38,909 nt of DNA, from NCBI GenBank assembly GCA_040754095.1, contig JBFMFO010000025.1:1-38909 (forward strand). The letters are read 5' to 3'. The notes under the pieces are model-generated. The model was not told the DNA's origin. It did not search any database and saw only the letters and a list, made by a program, of their open reading frames with translations. A program made the translations under genes and the position numbers. This DNA is from QYQD01 sp040754095. GTDB taxonomy: Bacteria > Desulfobacterota > QYQD01. Positions 9,801 through 16,307 of the stretch are shown here, in pieces. Numbering within the stretch: position 1 is the stretch's first letter; every line of letters starts with the position of its first letter.

Positions 9801-10068
9801 CCGCGCCTGACGAAGAACTGGTGCCGGAGAGGTAAAGCATATCGTCCAGACCGGTCATCTTCTGCTCAATGATCTGGGTCACGGTATTTTCCACCGTCTC
9901 CGCCGAGGCCCCGGGGAAAAAGGCATCGATGGCGATGGCCGGCGGGGCGATGGGGGGATATTGAGCAATGGGCATGTTGTATATTGCCAACCCGCCAGCC
10001 GCCATGATGATGATAGCGATGACCCAGGCGAAGACCGGACGATCCAGAAAGAATTTAGATAACATCAC
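6886..10068 (-). CDS. RND multidrug efflux pump, inner-membrane transporter (AcrB/MexB, HAE1 family)
   Basis: This 1060-residue proton-driven drug exporter has the expected family length. It opens with SKFFLDRPVFAWVIAIIIM (TM1) and carries the HAE1 hallmark GLLVDDAIVVVENVERIM in TM4, which includes the Asp-Asp pair of the proton relay. TM10 has GLSTKNAILIIQFIKE with the relay lysine. Two porter halves and twelve TM segments are present (for example VFVIMYLFMGNIRATL and IPFVNLLMLPLGVLGAIL). It works with the adaptor encoded upstream (nine-base gap) and the lipoprotein channel downstream (one-base gap). The substrate range cannot be inferred. Several long plus-strand open frames overlap it, but these are GC-rich antisense shadows. 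Confidence 0.96.
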   Translation of the reverse strand: MMLSKFFLDRPVFAWVIAIIIMAAGGLAIYNMPIAQYPPIAPPAIAIDAFFPGASAETVENTVTQIIEQKMTGLDDMLYLSGTSSSSGAARVEMTFAPGTDPDIAWSKVQNKLQLAMASLPDVVQRSGVKVSKSTRNWLMIVGLTSEDGSMSGDDLRDYAQSNLEKILSRVPGVGEVENFGSQYAMRVWVNPDKLTGYNLTIEDVILALKTYNVEVSAGQLGGAPAVEGQRLNTAIIVQHLLQTPEEFAAVPIRTNPDGSVVRIRDIGRTELGTERSDIVAKYNGKPSAAMAIRQAAGANALDTAKAVKQKLEEMSRYFPSGMKVIYPYDTTPFTKVAIDEVVKTLFEAILLVFVIMYLFMGNIRATLIPTIAVPVVLLGTFAVLGAFGFSINMLTMFAMVLAIGLLVDDAIVVVENVERIMAEEGLSPREATAKSMDEITSALIGIGLVLSAVFGPMAFFQGSTGVLYRQFSVTVIAAMLLSVVVALILTPVLCALFLKPIPAGHEPADNAVSFLRPFFRQFDRVFVRIRGIYVGVVGRSFSKTARYVIIYLLIVTAVGFLFYRMPTSYIPDEDQGIMMVQAMLPSGSTLEQTEKVMNRVRSHFMEHEKDGVESIMAVAGISFGGQGQNMALGFVKLKDWNLRRRPDLKVKAIADRAMQAFSQIKGAMVFAFPPPPVIELGMATGFDFQLQDRGGLGHEKLMAARNQLLGLAAQDSRLVRVRPNGMEDVPEYHIDVNWDKAGALGISISSIHNTIAAALGSAYVNDFIQAGRVKKVYAQADAPYRMLPKDLEKIYVRNNVGKMVPFSSFASCRWAQGSPKLERYNAFSSINIWGEPAPGRSTGEGMAAMEESAAKLPQGIGFDWTGLSYQERMATAQGPILYAFSIFVIFLCVAALYESWTIPFVNLLMLPLGVLGAILATSIRGLHNDVYFQIGFLTTLGLSTKNAILIIQFIKERLGRGDGLIDATLGAVKTRFRPVIMTSLAFFFGVLPLAISTGAGAGAMNAIGTAVCGGMLSATFIDLIFIPLFFVLVKRLFKGKQGRQLTESDPGPAGSQEVC

Positions 10069-10077
10069 ACGTCTCCA

Positions 10078-11289
10078 TCACTTCGATTTTGCGGCCGGTG
10101 GGGCCGTACTCGCGGGGGCCGCAGCTTCTTCCCGGCCTGCGTCAAAAGGAACCGCCTTCACGGCAGCGCCGGGCTGCGTTTTTTGCATGCCCTCGACGAT
10201 CACACGCTCGTCGGGTACAAGGCCTGCTGAGACCAGCCATTGGTCGCCGATGGCCCGGTCGAGGGTAAGCATCCTCTGCCCGACCTTTCCCTTGCCGTCC
10301 ACGATCAGCGCGAAGGGGTTTCCCTTTGGATCGCGTGACACGGCCTGCTGAGGAATCAGGATGGCCCGTTCATTGACGCCTTCTTTTACCACCGCCCGGA
10401 CGAACATGCCCGGCAGGAGAATGCCTTTGGGGTTGCGGAAGACCACCCGCAGGATGACGGACCCCGTAGTAGGGTCCACCGTGACGTCGCGAAACTGGAG
10501 CGCCCCTTCCCATGAATACACCGTGCCGTCTTCCAGGATGAGCTTGACCTTGTTCCGGTTCGTTTCGTTTTGATTGAGGCGGCCGTCCTCCAGGCGGCGT
10601 CTCAATCGCTGCAGCTCGGTGGTGGATTGGGCCACATCCACGTAAATGGGATCCAGTTGTTGAATGGTTGCCAGGGCCAACGGCTGATGCGCCGTCACCA
10701 GCGCCCCATCCGTTACGTTGGATCTGCCGATGCGTCCGGAGATGGGGGCGATGACGCGGGTGTAGCCCAGATTGATGCGGGCCGTTTCTACGTTCGCCTT
10801 ACAATACTGAATGTCAGCCTCGGCCTGCTTCAGGGCAGCCGAGGCGTCATCGTAGTCCTGCTGACTTACTGCTTTGTCGGCGAGCAGATCCCGGTAGCGA
10901 TCGACCCGCAAACGAAGCGAAGGTATATTGGCCTCGGCCCTGGCGAGGGCGGCCCCGGCATTGTCGAGCGCCGCCTGAAAGGGGGCGGGATCGATCTGGT
11001 AAAGCACCTGTCCGGCCTTGACATCGGAACCTTCCCTGAACAGACGTTTCCGGATGAGGCCGCTGATCTGGGGCCGGATTTCCGCGATGAGATAGGCGGA
11101 TGTGCGGCCCGGTAATTCAGTGGTCAGCACGACTTTTTGCGGCTGGATTGTCACCGTGGCTACTTCCGGGACAGCGGGCGGCGGAGATTGCTGCCGGCGG
11201 TCGCAGCCGCCCAGTAAAAGGCCGCCTAACAGCGCCGCCAAAAACACACCCCATTTAAGCGGTTCATAAAGATTTTTGTTGAGTTGCAT
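10078..11289 (-). CDS. RND efflux periplasmic adaptor (membrane fusion protein, AcrA/MexA family)
   Basis: This adaptor links the RND pump to the outer-membrane channel. I place the start at 11289 because GGAGG sits eight bases upstream and the protein then opens with a proper lipoprotein signal peptide: MQLNKNLYEPLKWGVFLAAL, then LLGGC with Cys29. An in-frame ATG at 11358 would add 23 non-family residues. Family segments are AEIRPQISGLIRKRLFREGS and VKAGQVLYQIDP (first lipoyl half), an alpha-hairpin around residues 100-165, then YTRVIAPISGRIGRSNVTDG (second lipoyl half) and beta-barrel and membrane-proximal domains. The C-terminal tail is Ala/Pro-rich. Length (403) is normal. The stop is nine bases before the pump start. 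Confidence 0.95.
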   Translation of the reverse strand: MQLNKNLYEPLKWGVFLAALLGGLLLGGCDRRQQSPPPAVPEVATVTIQPQKVVLTTELPGRTSAYLIAEIRPQISGLIRKRLFREGSDVKAGQVLYQIDPAPFQAALDNAGAALARAEANIPSLRLRVDRYRDLLADKAVSQQDYDDASAALKQAEADIQYCKANVETARINLGYTRVIAPISGRIGRSNVTDGALVTAHQPLALATIQQLDPIYVDVAQSTTELQRLRRRLEDGRLNQNETNRNKVKLILEDGTVYSWEGALQFRDVTVDPTTGSVILRVVFRNPKGILLPGMFVRAVVKEGVNERAILIPQQAVSRDPKGNPFALIVDGKGKVGQRMLTLDRAIGDQWLVSAGLVPDERVIVEGMQKTQPGAAVKAVPFDAGREEAAAPASTAPPAAKSK

Positions 11290-11465
11290 CAGAGATCCTC
11301 CAAATATCGATGATGAGTGGATTGAGTCCTCAAGTCCCCATAAATGATCACGGATCAACCAACCCCATAAAAAACATGTTCAAAATGGTGTCAGGGTCCT
11401 CCGGGTAAGGATGTTCGCGGGCCATAAAAAATCAGCCGCGGGGAACGAATATCCATATCCACTGA

Positions 11466-12785
11466 CTACTGACCACTGACTATTAACGTTAACAGCGTCC
11501 CTGTGGCCCGCTTCAGTCGCAAATCTGCCAACTGATAGTTAAGCCTTGCCTCTGCCAACTGCCTTTCTGAGGTGACCAGCAGGGTGTTGGCATCCATCAC
11601 ATCTATACTATTGGCCAGGCCGAACTCAAACTGTCTGGAGGTGGCATTGTAGTTATCCCTGGCAAAGGCGAGCCGGTCTTCAAGGGATTTCAGGATTTCC
11701 CTTTGGGTTATCAGGTCCAGGTAGGCATTCTCCACCTCTATATTTATGGTCTTTTTTAAGTCTTCATAGATGAGTTCGGATTGTCTTTGTCTGGCCTCTG
11801 CCTCCTTCACCTCCGCCCTTCTAAGCCCGCCCTCAAAGAAAGGGAAGTTTAATCTGATCCCGCCATAAGTGGTTTCTTCCAACAGAAAGGCGGGGGCCGG
11901 ACTGTCTTCTTTCCGGCTATATACGCCCTCGATAGAAACGGTCGGCCAGTAGGCCCCCCGTACATATCGGACCTGGTCTTCTGCCGTTTTCCTTTGGATA
12001 TCCAGAGACCTTACCTCCGAGCGTTCTGCCATAGCCTCTTCTTTTAGTGAGACGAGAGAACGGTCTTTGAAGGTTTCGGTCTCAACCACGGGCTGTTTAA
12101 GCTCGTAGTCTTCGCTTATTCCCGTCAGCCGGGCCAGCGCCGCCTTTGCTGGCTTGAGACTGTTTTTTGCCTTTACCAGTTCCGACTGCGCGCCGGATAA
12201 CTCTGCCTCGGCACGGAGGAGGGCGGTCCTGGTTACCTCGCCCACCTTGAGCCTTATGGCCGCGGCATCCCTGTGCGTGGTCAACCTCTCCACATTGGCC
12301 CCGGCGATCTCCACGGCCTTTTGGGCCTTGAGGACGTCGTAATAGGCCGAGGAGACTCCAAAAAGATATTCCTCTTTCGCCGCATAAAGGTCATATCGGC
12401 TTTTTTCTATGTTTTCCTTTGATATGTTAAAGGCGGTGACCTCCCGGCCGCTTAGAGATAACGTCTGGTCGAGCTTTAACCCCCATGATGTAGAATCTTC
12501 GGGTTGGATGATGAAACCTGAGTTCGAGGTCTTGTCATCGCTATACCGCGTGTAATCCCCGAATGCGGAGAGTCTGGGCAGCAGCACGGCAAGGGCCTTG
12601 TCTTTGCCTCTTTTTGTTATATAGAGGTCTTCCTCTGATATTTTTATCCTTTCCGCGCGTTCCAGGGCCATACGGTAAAGGTCGTCCAGTGAATACTCCA
12701 GGGCTGCGGCCGGACGGTTGACTGTCAGAGCCGCCGCCGGGAAAATTAATACAAGCGCCAGGAAAACAAACCTTGCTCTGCTCAT
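11466..12785 (-). CDS. TolC family outer membrane efflux protein
   Basis: This is a second outer-membrane channel in the locus, of the non-lipidated TolC type. It has an N-terminal signal peptide (ARFVFLALVLIFPAAALTV, likely cleaved near PAAA-LEYS), then LDDLYRMALERAERIKISEE typical of OEP repeat 1, and a second repeat starting near SLKEEAMAERSEVRSLDIQR. Coiled-coil hairpins are evident (LRAEAELSGAQSELVKAKNS; NSIDVMDANTLLVTSERQLA). The 439-residue length fits. Its start overlaps the TetR stop by four bases (ATGA), so it is translationally coupled to the regulator. The last codons (VSGQ, stop) lie inside a short degenerate repeat at 11460-11485. The gap to the adaptor gene is 176 bases, so read-through or a separate promoter is possible. 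Confidence 0.93.
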   Translation of the reverse strand: MSRARFVFLALVLIFPAAALTVNRPAAALEYSLDDLYRMALERAERIKISEEDLYITKRGKDKALAVLLPRLSAFGDYTRYSDDKTSNSGFIIQPEDSTSWGLKLDQTLSLSGREVTAFNISKENIEKSRYDLYAAKEEYLFGVSSAYYDVLKAQKAVEIAGANVERLTTHRDAAAIRLKVGEVTRTALLRAEAELSGAQSELVKAKNSLKPAKAALARLTGISEDYELKQPVVETETFKDRSLVSLKEEAMAERSEVRSLDIQRKTAEDQVRYVRGAYWPTVSIEGVYSRKEDSPAPAFLLEETTYGGIRLNFPFFEGGLRRAEVKEAEARQRQSELIYEDLKKTINIEVENAYLDLITQREILKSLEDRLAFARDNYNATSRQFEFGLANSIDVMDANTLLVTSERQLAEARLNYQLADLRLKRATGTLLTLIVSGQ

Positions 12786-13360
12786 GCCGTATTTCTCCCT
12801 ATTCCGTTTAGTATTAACCGGTAAAGAGTTTGCCCGTATTTTTTTAAGTCGCTGACCTGACCGAAGAGATAATCCATAGTGGCCCCTCTCAGGCTGAAAA
12901 GTATTACCTCTGCCGTCTCTTCGCAGTTGATATCTTTAAATATTCCTCCCATGACCCCTTTTTTGAGTATGTCCGTGACCAGCCTCTGCTGTGAGTCAAA
13001 GAAGGTCTTTTTGAGGGTTTTTTTAAATTCCAGGTCGTAGTTTTTGATGTGCATGGAGATCAGAGCGGTATTTTTGATAGCGTAATCCAGGTGGTATTCT
13101 ATCAAGACCTTCAGAGCGGCGAGAGGTTCTTTATCCCTCAGCATCTCCGTGTGCTTCCGGAAGGTTTCCATGTGGCCGCGCGTGAGATCGAGATAGAGGT
13201 CTTCCTTGTTCTGGAAATAAAGATAGATACCCCCGATACTTATACCGGCCCGCCGGGCGACCTCCCGGATAGTGGTCCCTGAGTAACCCTTTTCCGCGAA
13301 GACCGCGCCGGCCGCCTCAAGGATAATCTTTTTCGATTCAGTTGCCCTGCGTCTGTTCAT
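12782..13360 (-). CDS. TetR/AcrR family transcriptional regulator
   Basis: A 192-residue one-component repressor. Residues about 8-55 form the TetR helix-turn-helix: ILEAAGAVFAEKGYSGTTIR, EVARRAGISIGGIYLYFQNK, EDLY. The rest is a helical ligand-binding domain without recognisable specificity. It is the first gene of a minus-strand efflux locus and overlaps tolC by four bases, so it most likely represses its own operon. Direct support: a strong promoter (-35 at 13510-13515, -10 at 13487-13492) lies upstream and a 36-bp palindromic operator begins at the -10. The inducer is unknown, probably a pump substrate. Confidence 0.93.
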   Translation of the reverse strand: MNRRRATESKKIILEAAGAVFAEKGYSGTTIREVARRAGISIGGIYLYFQNKEDLYLDLTRGHMETFRKHTEMLRDKEPLAALKVLIEYHLDYAIKNTALISMHIKNYDLEFKKTLKKTFFDSQQRLVTDILKKGVMGGIFKDINCEETAEVILFSLRGATMDYLFGQVSDLKKYGQTLYRLILNGIGRNTA

Positions 13361-13452
13361 GCTGCTTGCAGGCTGCTTCCGCCCCGGTTTTTGACTTTAC
13401 ATAAGGTGTGATCGTTCAGCTATCAGGGTATTAGCAAATCATCTTCCCGAAA

Positions 13453-13488
13453 TGGTGAACACATGTTCAGGTGAACGTATGTTCACCA
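13453..13488. promoter_or_regulatory. TetR operator (palindrome with tandem TGAAC/TGTTCA sites)
   Basis: A 36-bp imperfect palindrome is bounded by TGGTGAACA and TGTTCACCA. It contains two adjacent dyads, TGAACACATGTTCA and TGAACGTATGTTCA, sharing one design. It lies just downstream of the -10 of the tetR promoter and overlaps it by two bases, an ideal place for repression. Assignment to this TetR is inferred from position and symmetry. Confidence 0.75.
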
Positions 13489-13515
13489 TATATTGAAAAC
13501 CCGGGCTATTGTCAA
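13487..13515 (-). promoter_or_regulatory. Sigma-70-type promoter of the tetR-tolC-efflux locus
   Basis: Read on the minus strand, TTGACA (13515-13510) is followed by a 17-base spacer and TATATG (13492-13487). The -35 is perfect and the spacing optimal. The palindromic operator begins at the -10, giving simple steric repression. The distance to the TetR start at 13360 is about 120 bases. Confidence 0.7.
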
Positions 13516-13543
13516 GGGAAATGTAATTCCTCCCACAAGGTTA

Positions 13544-13570
13544 TTGACACGACCTGCTTAAAAGTATAAT
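13544..13570 (+). promoter_or_regulatory. Promoter candidate of the multiheme cytochrome gene
   Basis: TTGACA at 13544-13549 and TATAAT at 13565-13570 are both perfect hexamers with a spacer of 15 bases, which is short. They point to the cytochrome gene starting at 13612. This promoter is divergent from the tetR promoter, about 30 bases away, so binding of the repressor at 13453-13488 might also touch it, though it lies outside the operator. Confidence 0.55.
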
Positions 13571-13611
13571 AAGCATAGTCTTAAGTTTAGAGGACTGCAT
13601 GAAGAATATAA

Positions 13612-14772
13612 ATGAAGCATATAGTTGTCTGGGTCTTTATTTTAATATTTTTATCCGGTAGCCGCCTTTATGCCGGCCCTTATACCAGTTCGGCGCACGG
13701 CGACAGCGCCTATGGTGTGAGCAGGAGGAGTATACCGCAATACACCGGGGGACATTGCGCGCATTGCCATGAGCAACACGCCAGTATAGACGGGGACGAG
13801 CCGGAACCGGTGGATGGCGGGCCTTCCAAATGGTGTCTGTTTGCCGATAACTTCAATACGGGCGCCATCTCAAACCCATACTGGCAGAATGATAATCTCT
13901 GCTTCTTTTGCCATTATTCAGGGGCCGGTTCTTTGCAAAATCCGGCCTTTAATAATTACAGTTACAGCTATACCTTTGGCGGGGCGCTAAGCCTTACAAG
14001 TCCTGATAACATCTTCGACGCATTCTATAGCCCTTCTTATCACAATATGAAGGATATATATGACTTCATCACCGGCGCTCGCGGCAGCCATATAAATTTT
14101 GCCGACTTCCCTGCCGACAGTAACCCATGCTCCGGTTGCCATAATGTCCATATCGCCAGGAGAAACAAGACGTATCCGGGGAATCCTTCATATACAGCCA
14201 TCTCCCGCCCTTCGCAGCATACCGGTCTCTGGGGGAATGATGACCCTGCCGAGCGCATGAGTTCTTACGGCGCAAATTACCAGCCTCCAAAATATTACAA
14301 TAAAACAGGGGGTGAGCTGGAGCCTGACGGGATCAGTAATGACCGCGCGACACAGGCAGGAAAAACTCCTGATTACATAACATTCTGTACCGATTGCCAC
14401 AACGTCACCAATACAATCGAGAGCACTACCCTGGGGAGGGCCGTGAAAAAAATTGATTGGTCTCAAAGTGTTCATGGGATTCAGGACAGCTGGAAGCAGT
14501 TCGATACAGATGAGAGGAAATCACCTTATAGCGCAGTCAATCAGAACTATGTCCTTACCTGTACAGACTGCCATGAACCGCACGGCTCGCCTAATTACGG
14601 CTACCTTGTACGGAAGGAGGTTAATGGCGGCATTACCGATGTAAGCGCCAACACTAATACTGATTGGAATACCCTTTGCAGTAAATGCCATACCCATTCA
14701 CATTCAATGCATCCTTGCATTAACTGCCACTACCATGGCGCTGAACATATGCATGGCAGGCCGATATTTTGA
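13612..14772 (+). CDS. Periplasmic multiheme c-type cytochrome (seven CxxCH)
   Basis: The protein has 386 residues with an N-terminal signal peptide (IVVWVFILIFLSGSRLYA, cleavage near residue 21). Seven CxxCH heme c sites are counted: CAHCH 49-53, CFFCH 97-101, CSGCH 173-177, CTDCH 259-263, CTDCH 317-321, CSKCH 356-360 and CINCH 369-373. Extra histidines such as SVHG, EPHGSPNYG and AEHMHG could be distal ligands. The spacing and the C-DCHEPHGS motif fit the broad family of doubled-CxxCH and multiheme cytochromes used for periplasmic electron transfer in anaerobes. No known terminal reductase (nitrite, tetrathionate, hydroxylamine) can be recognised. It stands alone; the next gene is convergent. 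A weak GAAG lies seven bases before the ATG. Confidence 0.9.
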   Translation: MKHIVVWVFILIFLSGSRLYAGPYTSSAHGDSAYGVSRRSIPQYTGGHCAHCHEQHASIDGDEPEPVDGGPSKWCLFADNFNTGAISNPYWQNDNLCFFCHYSGAGSLQNPAFNNYSYSYTFGGALSLTSPDNIFDAFYSPSYHNMKDIYDFITGARGSHINFADFPADSNPCSGCHNVHIARRNKTYPGNPSYTAISRPSQHTGLWGNDDPAERMSSYGANYQPPKYYNKTGGELEPDGISNDRATQAGKTPDYITFCTDCHNVTNTIESTTLGRAVKKIDWSQSVHGIQDSWKQFDTDERKSPYSAVNQNYVLTCTDCHEPHGSPNYGYLVRKEVNGGITDVSANTNTDWNTLCSKCHTHSHSMHPCINCHYHGAEHMHGRPIF

Positions 14773-14789
14773 ACGACCGAAGAAGGAAT

Positions 14790-15029
14790 TTATCTCGAGC
14801 AACTATCCTCGGAAAGCTCGGCCAGATGGACACATTTAGCGCACATGATATTTCCTGAGTCGTCATAACCAAAATGGTCTGCCTTGAAGACGAGTTCTCC
14901 GCAATGCTGACAGAGGCCGATAATGCTTTGTTTACAATAGCCGCAGATTTTATATTGCTCTTTTGACACCGGATGGACCCAGTCGCTCAGGTCCTCACGG
15001 TCGTGGCAGATAATACAAAAATCGTTCAT
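14790..15029 (-). CDS. Small zinc-ribbon protein, four CxxC knuckles
   Basis: The 79-residue protein has four Cys-x2-Cys pairs: FCIICHD near residues 5-8, ICGYCKQ near 29-32, LCQHCGEL near 40-43 and MCAKCVHL near 63-66. This is enough to bind two zinc ions as zinc ribbons. CIICH also matches a CxxCH string, but there is no signal peptide, so heme attachment is unlikely. The ATG at 15029 is preceded by GGGAG at about seven bases, which supports real translation. It is convergent with the cytochrome gene, only 17 bases between the ends. The function is unknown. Confidence 0.65.
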   Translation of the reverse strand: MNDFCIICHDREDLSDWVHPVSKEQYKICGYCKQSIIGLCQHCGELVFKADHFGYDDSGNIMCAKCVHLAELSEDSCSR

Positions 15030-15063
15030 GTTATACTCCCGTGCGGCAATTAATAGTTAGTGT

Positions 15064-15166
15064 TCATCCGGAAATCCCCCTGTATCCCCCTTTTCCAAAG
15101 GGGGATTTCAATATTTTCCCCCCTTTAGCAAAGGGGGGGTGGGGGGATTTGGCAGTTTCCGGATGA
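15064..15166. repeat. Palindromic dispersed repeat (CCCCTTTAGCAAAGGGG family)
   Basis: The ends are a perfect 11-bp inverted repeat, TCATCCGGAAA and TTTCCGGATGA. Inside are two GC-rich hairpins: one with ATCCCCC and GGGGGAT arms (15071-15110), and one built on CCCCTTTAGCAAAGGGG (15118-15138). The second is almost identical to the hairpin at 20384-20427 inside the thiDN gene. It sits between the zinc-ribbon and VOC genes. It is a MITE- or REP-like element with no coding capacity of its own. Confidence 0.75.
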
Positions 15167-15202
15167 AAACTAGTTAGACCAATTTTAGTGACACTACCAC
15201 CT

Positions 15203-15802
15203 TTAGCCCATGCTTTCAAGGCTGTTCTTTCTATGCCATAGCTCGCTTCCATAGCCGGGATAGACCCTGCGATCTTCCGGAGGGGTTGGACTTTCTGCCT
15301 GTGGCCATTTATCAAGTTGAGGCTCCGGGCCTTCCCGGGTTACAGCAGAGGGGGCGGAATCTGCCATCACCGGATTCTTCCGAATGTCTATACCCTCTAC
15401 GTTATGGCTGAACTCGATGGGGATGCCGTTAGGGTCAAAGGCGTAGATCGAACGGAAGAAGCCGTGGTCGATTACCTCCGTCACCCAGACATCGGCTGCG
15501 GTGAGGCTATCCTTTATTTCCCAGAGGTCTTCCCCGGTTTCTACGCCAAAGGAGATGTGGTCAAAGACGACGGGACCTGTGACCGGCCGGCCGTGATCTT
15601 TTTCCTCAATAGGCTTGACTCCGGGCCATTCAAAAAATGCGATCAGATCGTTTTCTGAGATCTGGAAAAAGTAATGCCTGTAGCCGGGTCGTCCCAGCCC
15701 GGCAACCAGCCTCATGCCCAGTAAGTCCCTCCAGAAGCGGACGGTCTTATCCATGTCTCCGGTGACCATCGCCAGGTGATTGATCCCATTGAATTTTATC
15801 AT
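15203..15802 (-). CDS. VOC family protein (glyoxalase/dioxygenase superfamily)
   Basis: A vicinal-oxygen-chelate fold protein of 200 residues. The first beta-alpha-beta-beta-beta module opens with INHLAMVTGDMDKTVRFWRD and contains IAFFEWPG. The second opens with VFDHISFGVETGEDLWEIKD and ends with IYAFDPNGIPIEFSHN. Candidate metal ligands are H9, the Glu of FFEW, the His of FDHISF and the Glu of IEFSH. This gives a plausible single-metal site as in glyoxalase I, dioxygenases or epimerases; the substrate is not evident. About 55 C-terminal residues, rich in Pro and charged residues, extend beyond the fold. Start 15802 is chosen for AAGGGAGG seven bases upstream; an ATG at 15826 would add eight residues. 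Confidence 0.85.
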   Translation of the reverse strand: MIKFNGINHLAMVTGDMDKTVRFWRDLLGMRLVAGLGRPGYRHYFFQISENDLIAFFEWPGVKPIEEKDHGRPVTGPVVFDHISFGVETGEDLWEIKDSLTAADVWVTEVIDHGFFRSIYAFDPNGIPIEFSHNVEGIDIRKNPVMADSAPSAVTREGPEPQLDKWPQAESPTPPEDRRVYPGYGSELWHRKNSLESMG

Positions 15803-15979
15803 CGTATGGCCTCCCTTACGTCCCATTTATTATCTATCCTGTAATCTTAGAAAAAATATCATACAGGCGGGCAACTGATCAAGCTTATTCATTTTGATTA
15901 TTTGCTAAACAGACCGGGTGTAGCTTGCAATTTTTCAACCGGAACGATTGTTTTTATAACGAGGAGAGCGACCGGAACC

Positions 15980-16007
15980 TTGACAGATTAGAGAAACGAT
16001 TTATATA
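15980..16007 (+). promoter_or_regulatory. Promoter candidate upstream of the small zinc-ribbon gene at 16045
   Basis: A perfect TTGACA at 15980-15985, a 16-base spacer and TATATA at 16002-16007 point to the small gene starting at 16045. The alternative -10 TATATG at 16004-16009 gives an 18-base spacer. Confidence 0.5.
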
Positions 16008-16044
16008 TGTTGTAAATGCAAAATAAGTCCCAGGGAGTCAGGCC

Positions 16045-16266
16045 GTGAGATCTGATCCGCGTTCCCCGATGCAGGGCAGCAGTTTCGACCAGTTTGAGGC
16101 TACAGCGCTTTATTGTCCTAAATGCAAAGAGGCTGTCCCCGTGCGGAAGCGGCTCCTTTTGGTTCTGCCTGAAGGGGATAAGTATGAATATCTGTGCGCC
16201 TATTGCGGCGCCTCGGTGGGAGATAAAATAGACAAGACGGCCGGGCGAAATATCCTTCTGGCCTGA
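16045..16266 (+). CDS. Small CxxC zinc-ribbon protein
   Basis: The 73-residue protein has two Cys pairs, YCPKCKEA and LCAYCGAS, separated by about 30 residues. This is a single zinc-ribbon layout with the two strands KRLLLVLPEGDKYEY between the knuckles. The start codon is GTG at 16045, with AGGGAG about eight bases upstream. A promoter candidate lies at 15980-16007. It is convergent with the MetF-like gene, which ends 41 bases downstream. No function is recognised; small proteins of this kind are common in deltaproteobacteria. Confidence 0.7.
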   Translation: MRSDPRSPMQGSSFDQFEATALYCPKCKEAVPVRKRLLLVLPEGDKYEYLCAYCGASVGDKIDKTAGRNILLA

Positions 16267-16307
16267 TAGGCCTTTTTCTGAGGCTGCGAATCGTTTACTA
16301 TCTTTTT

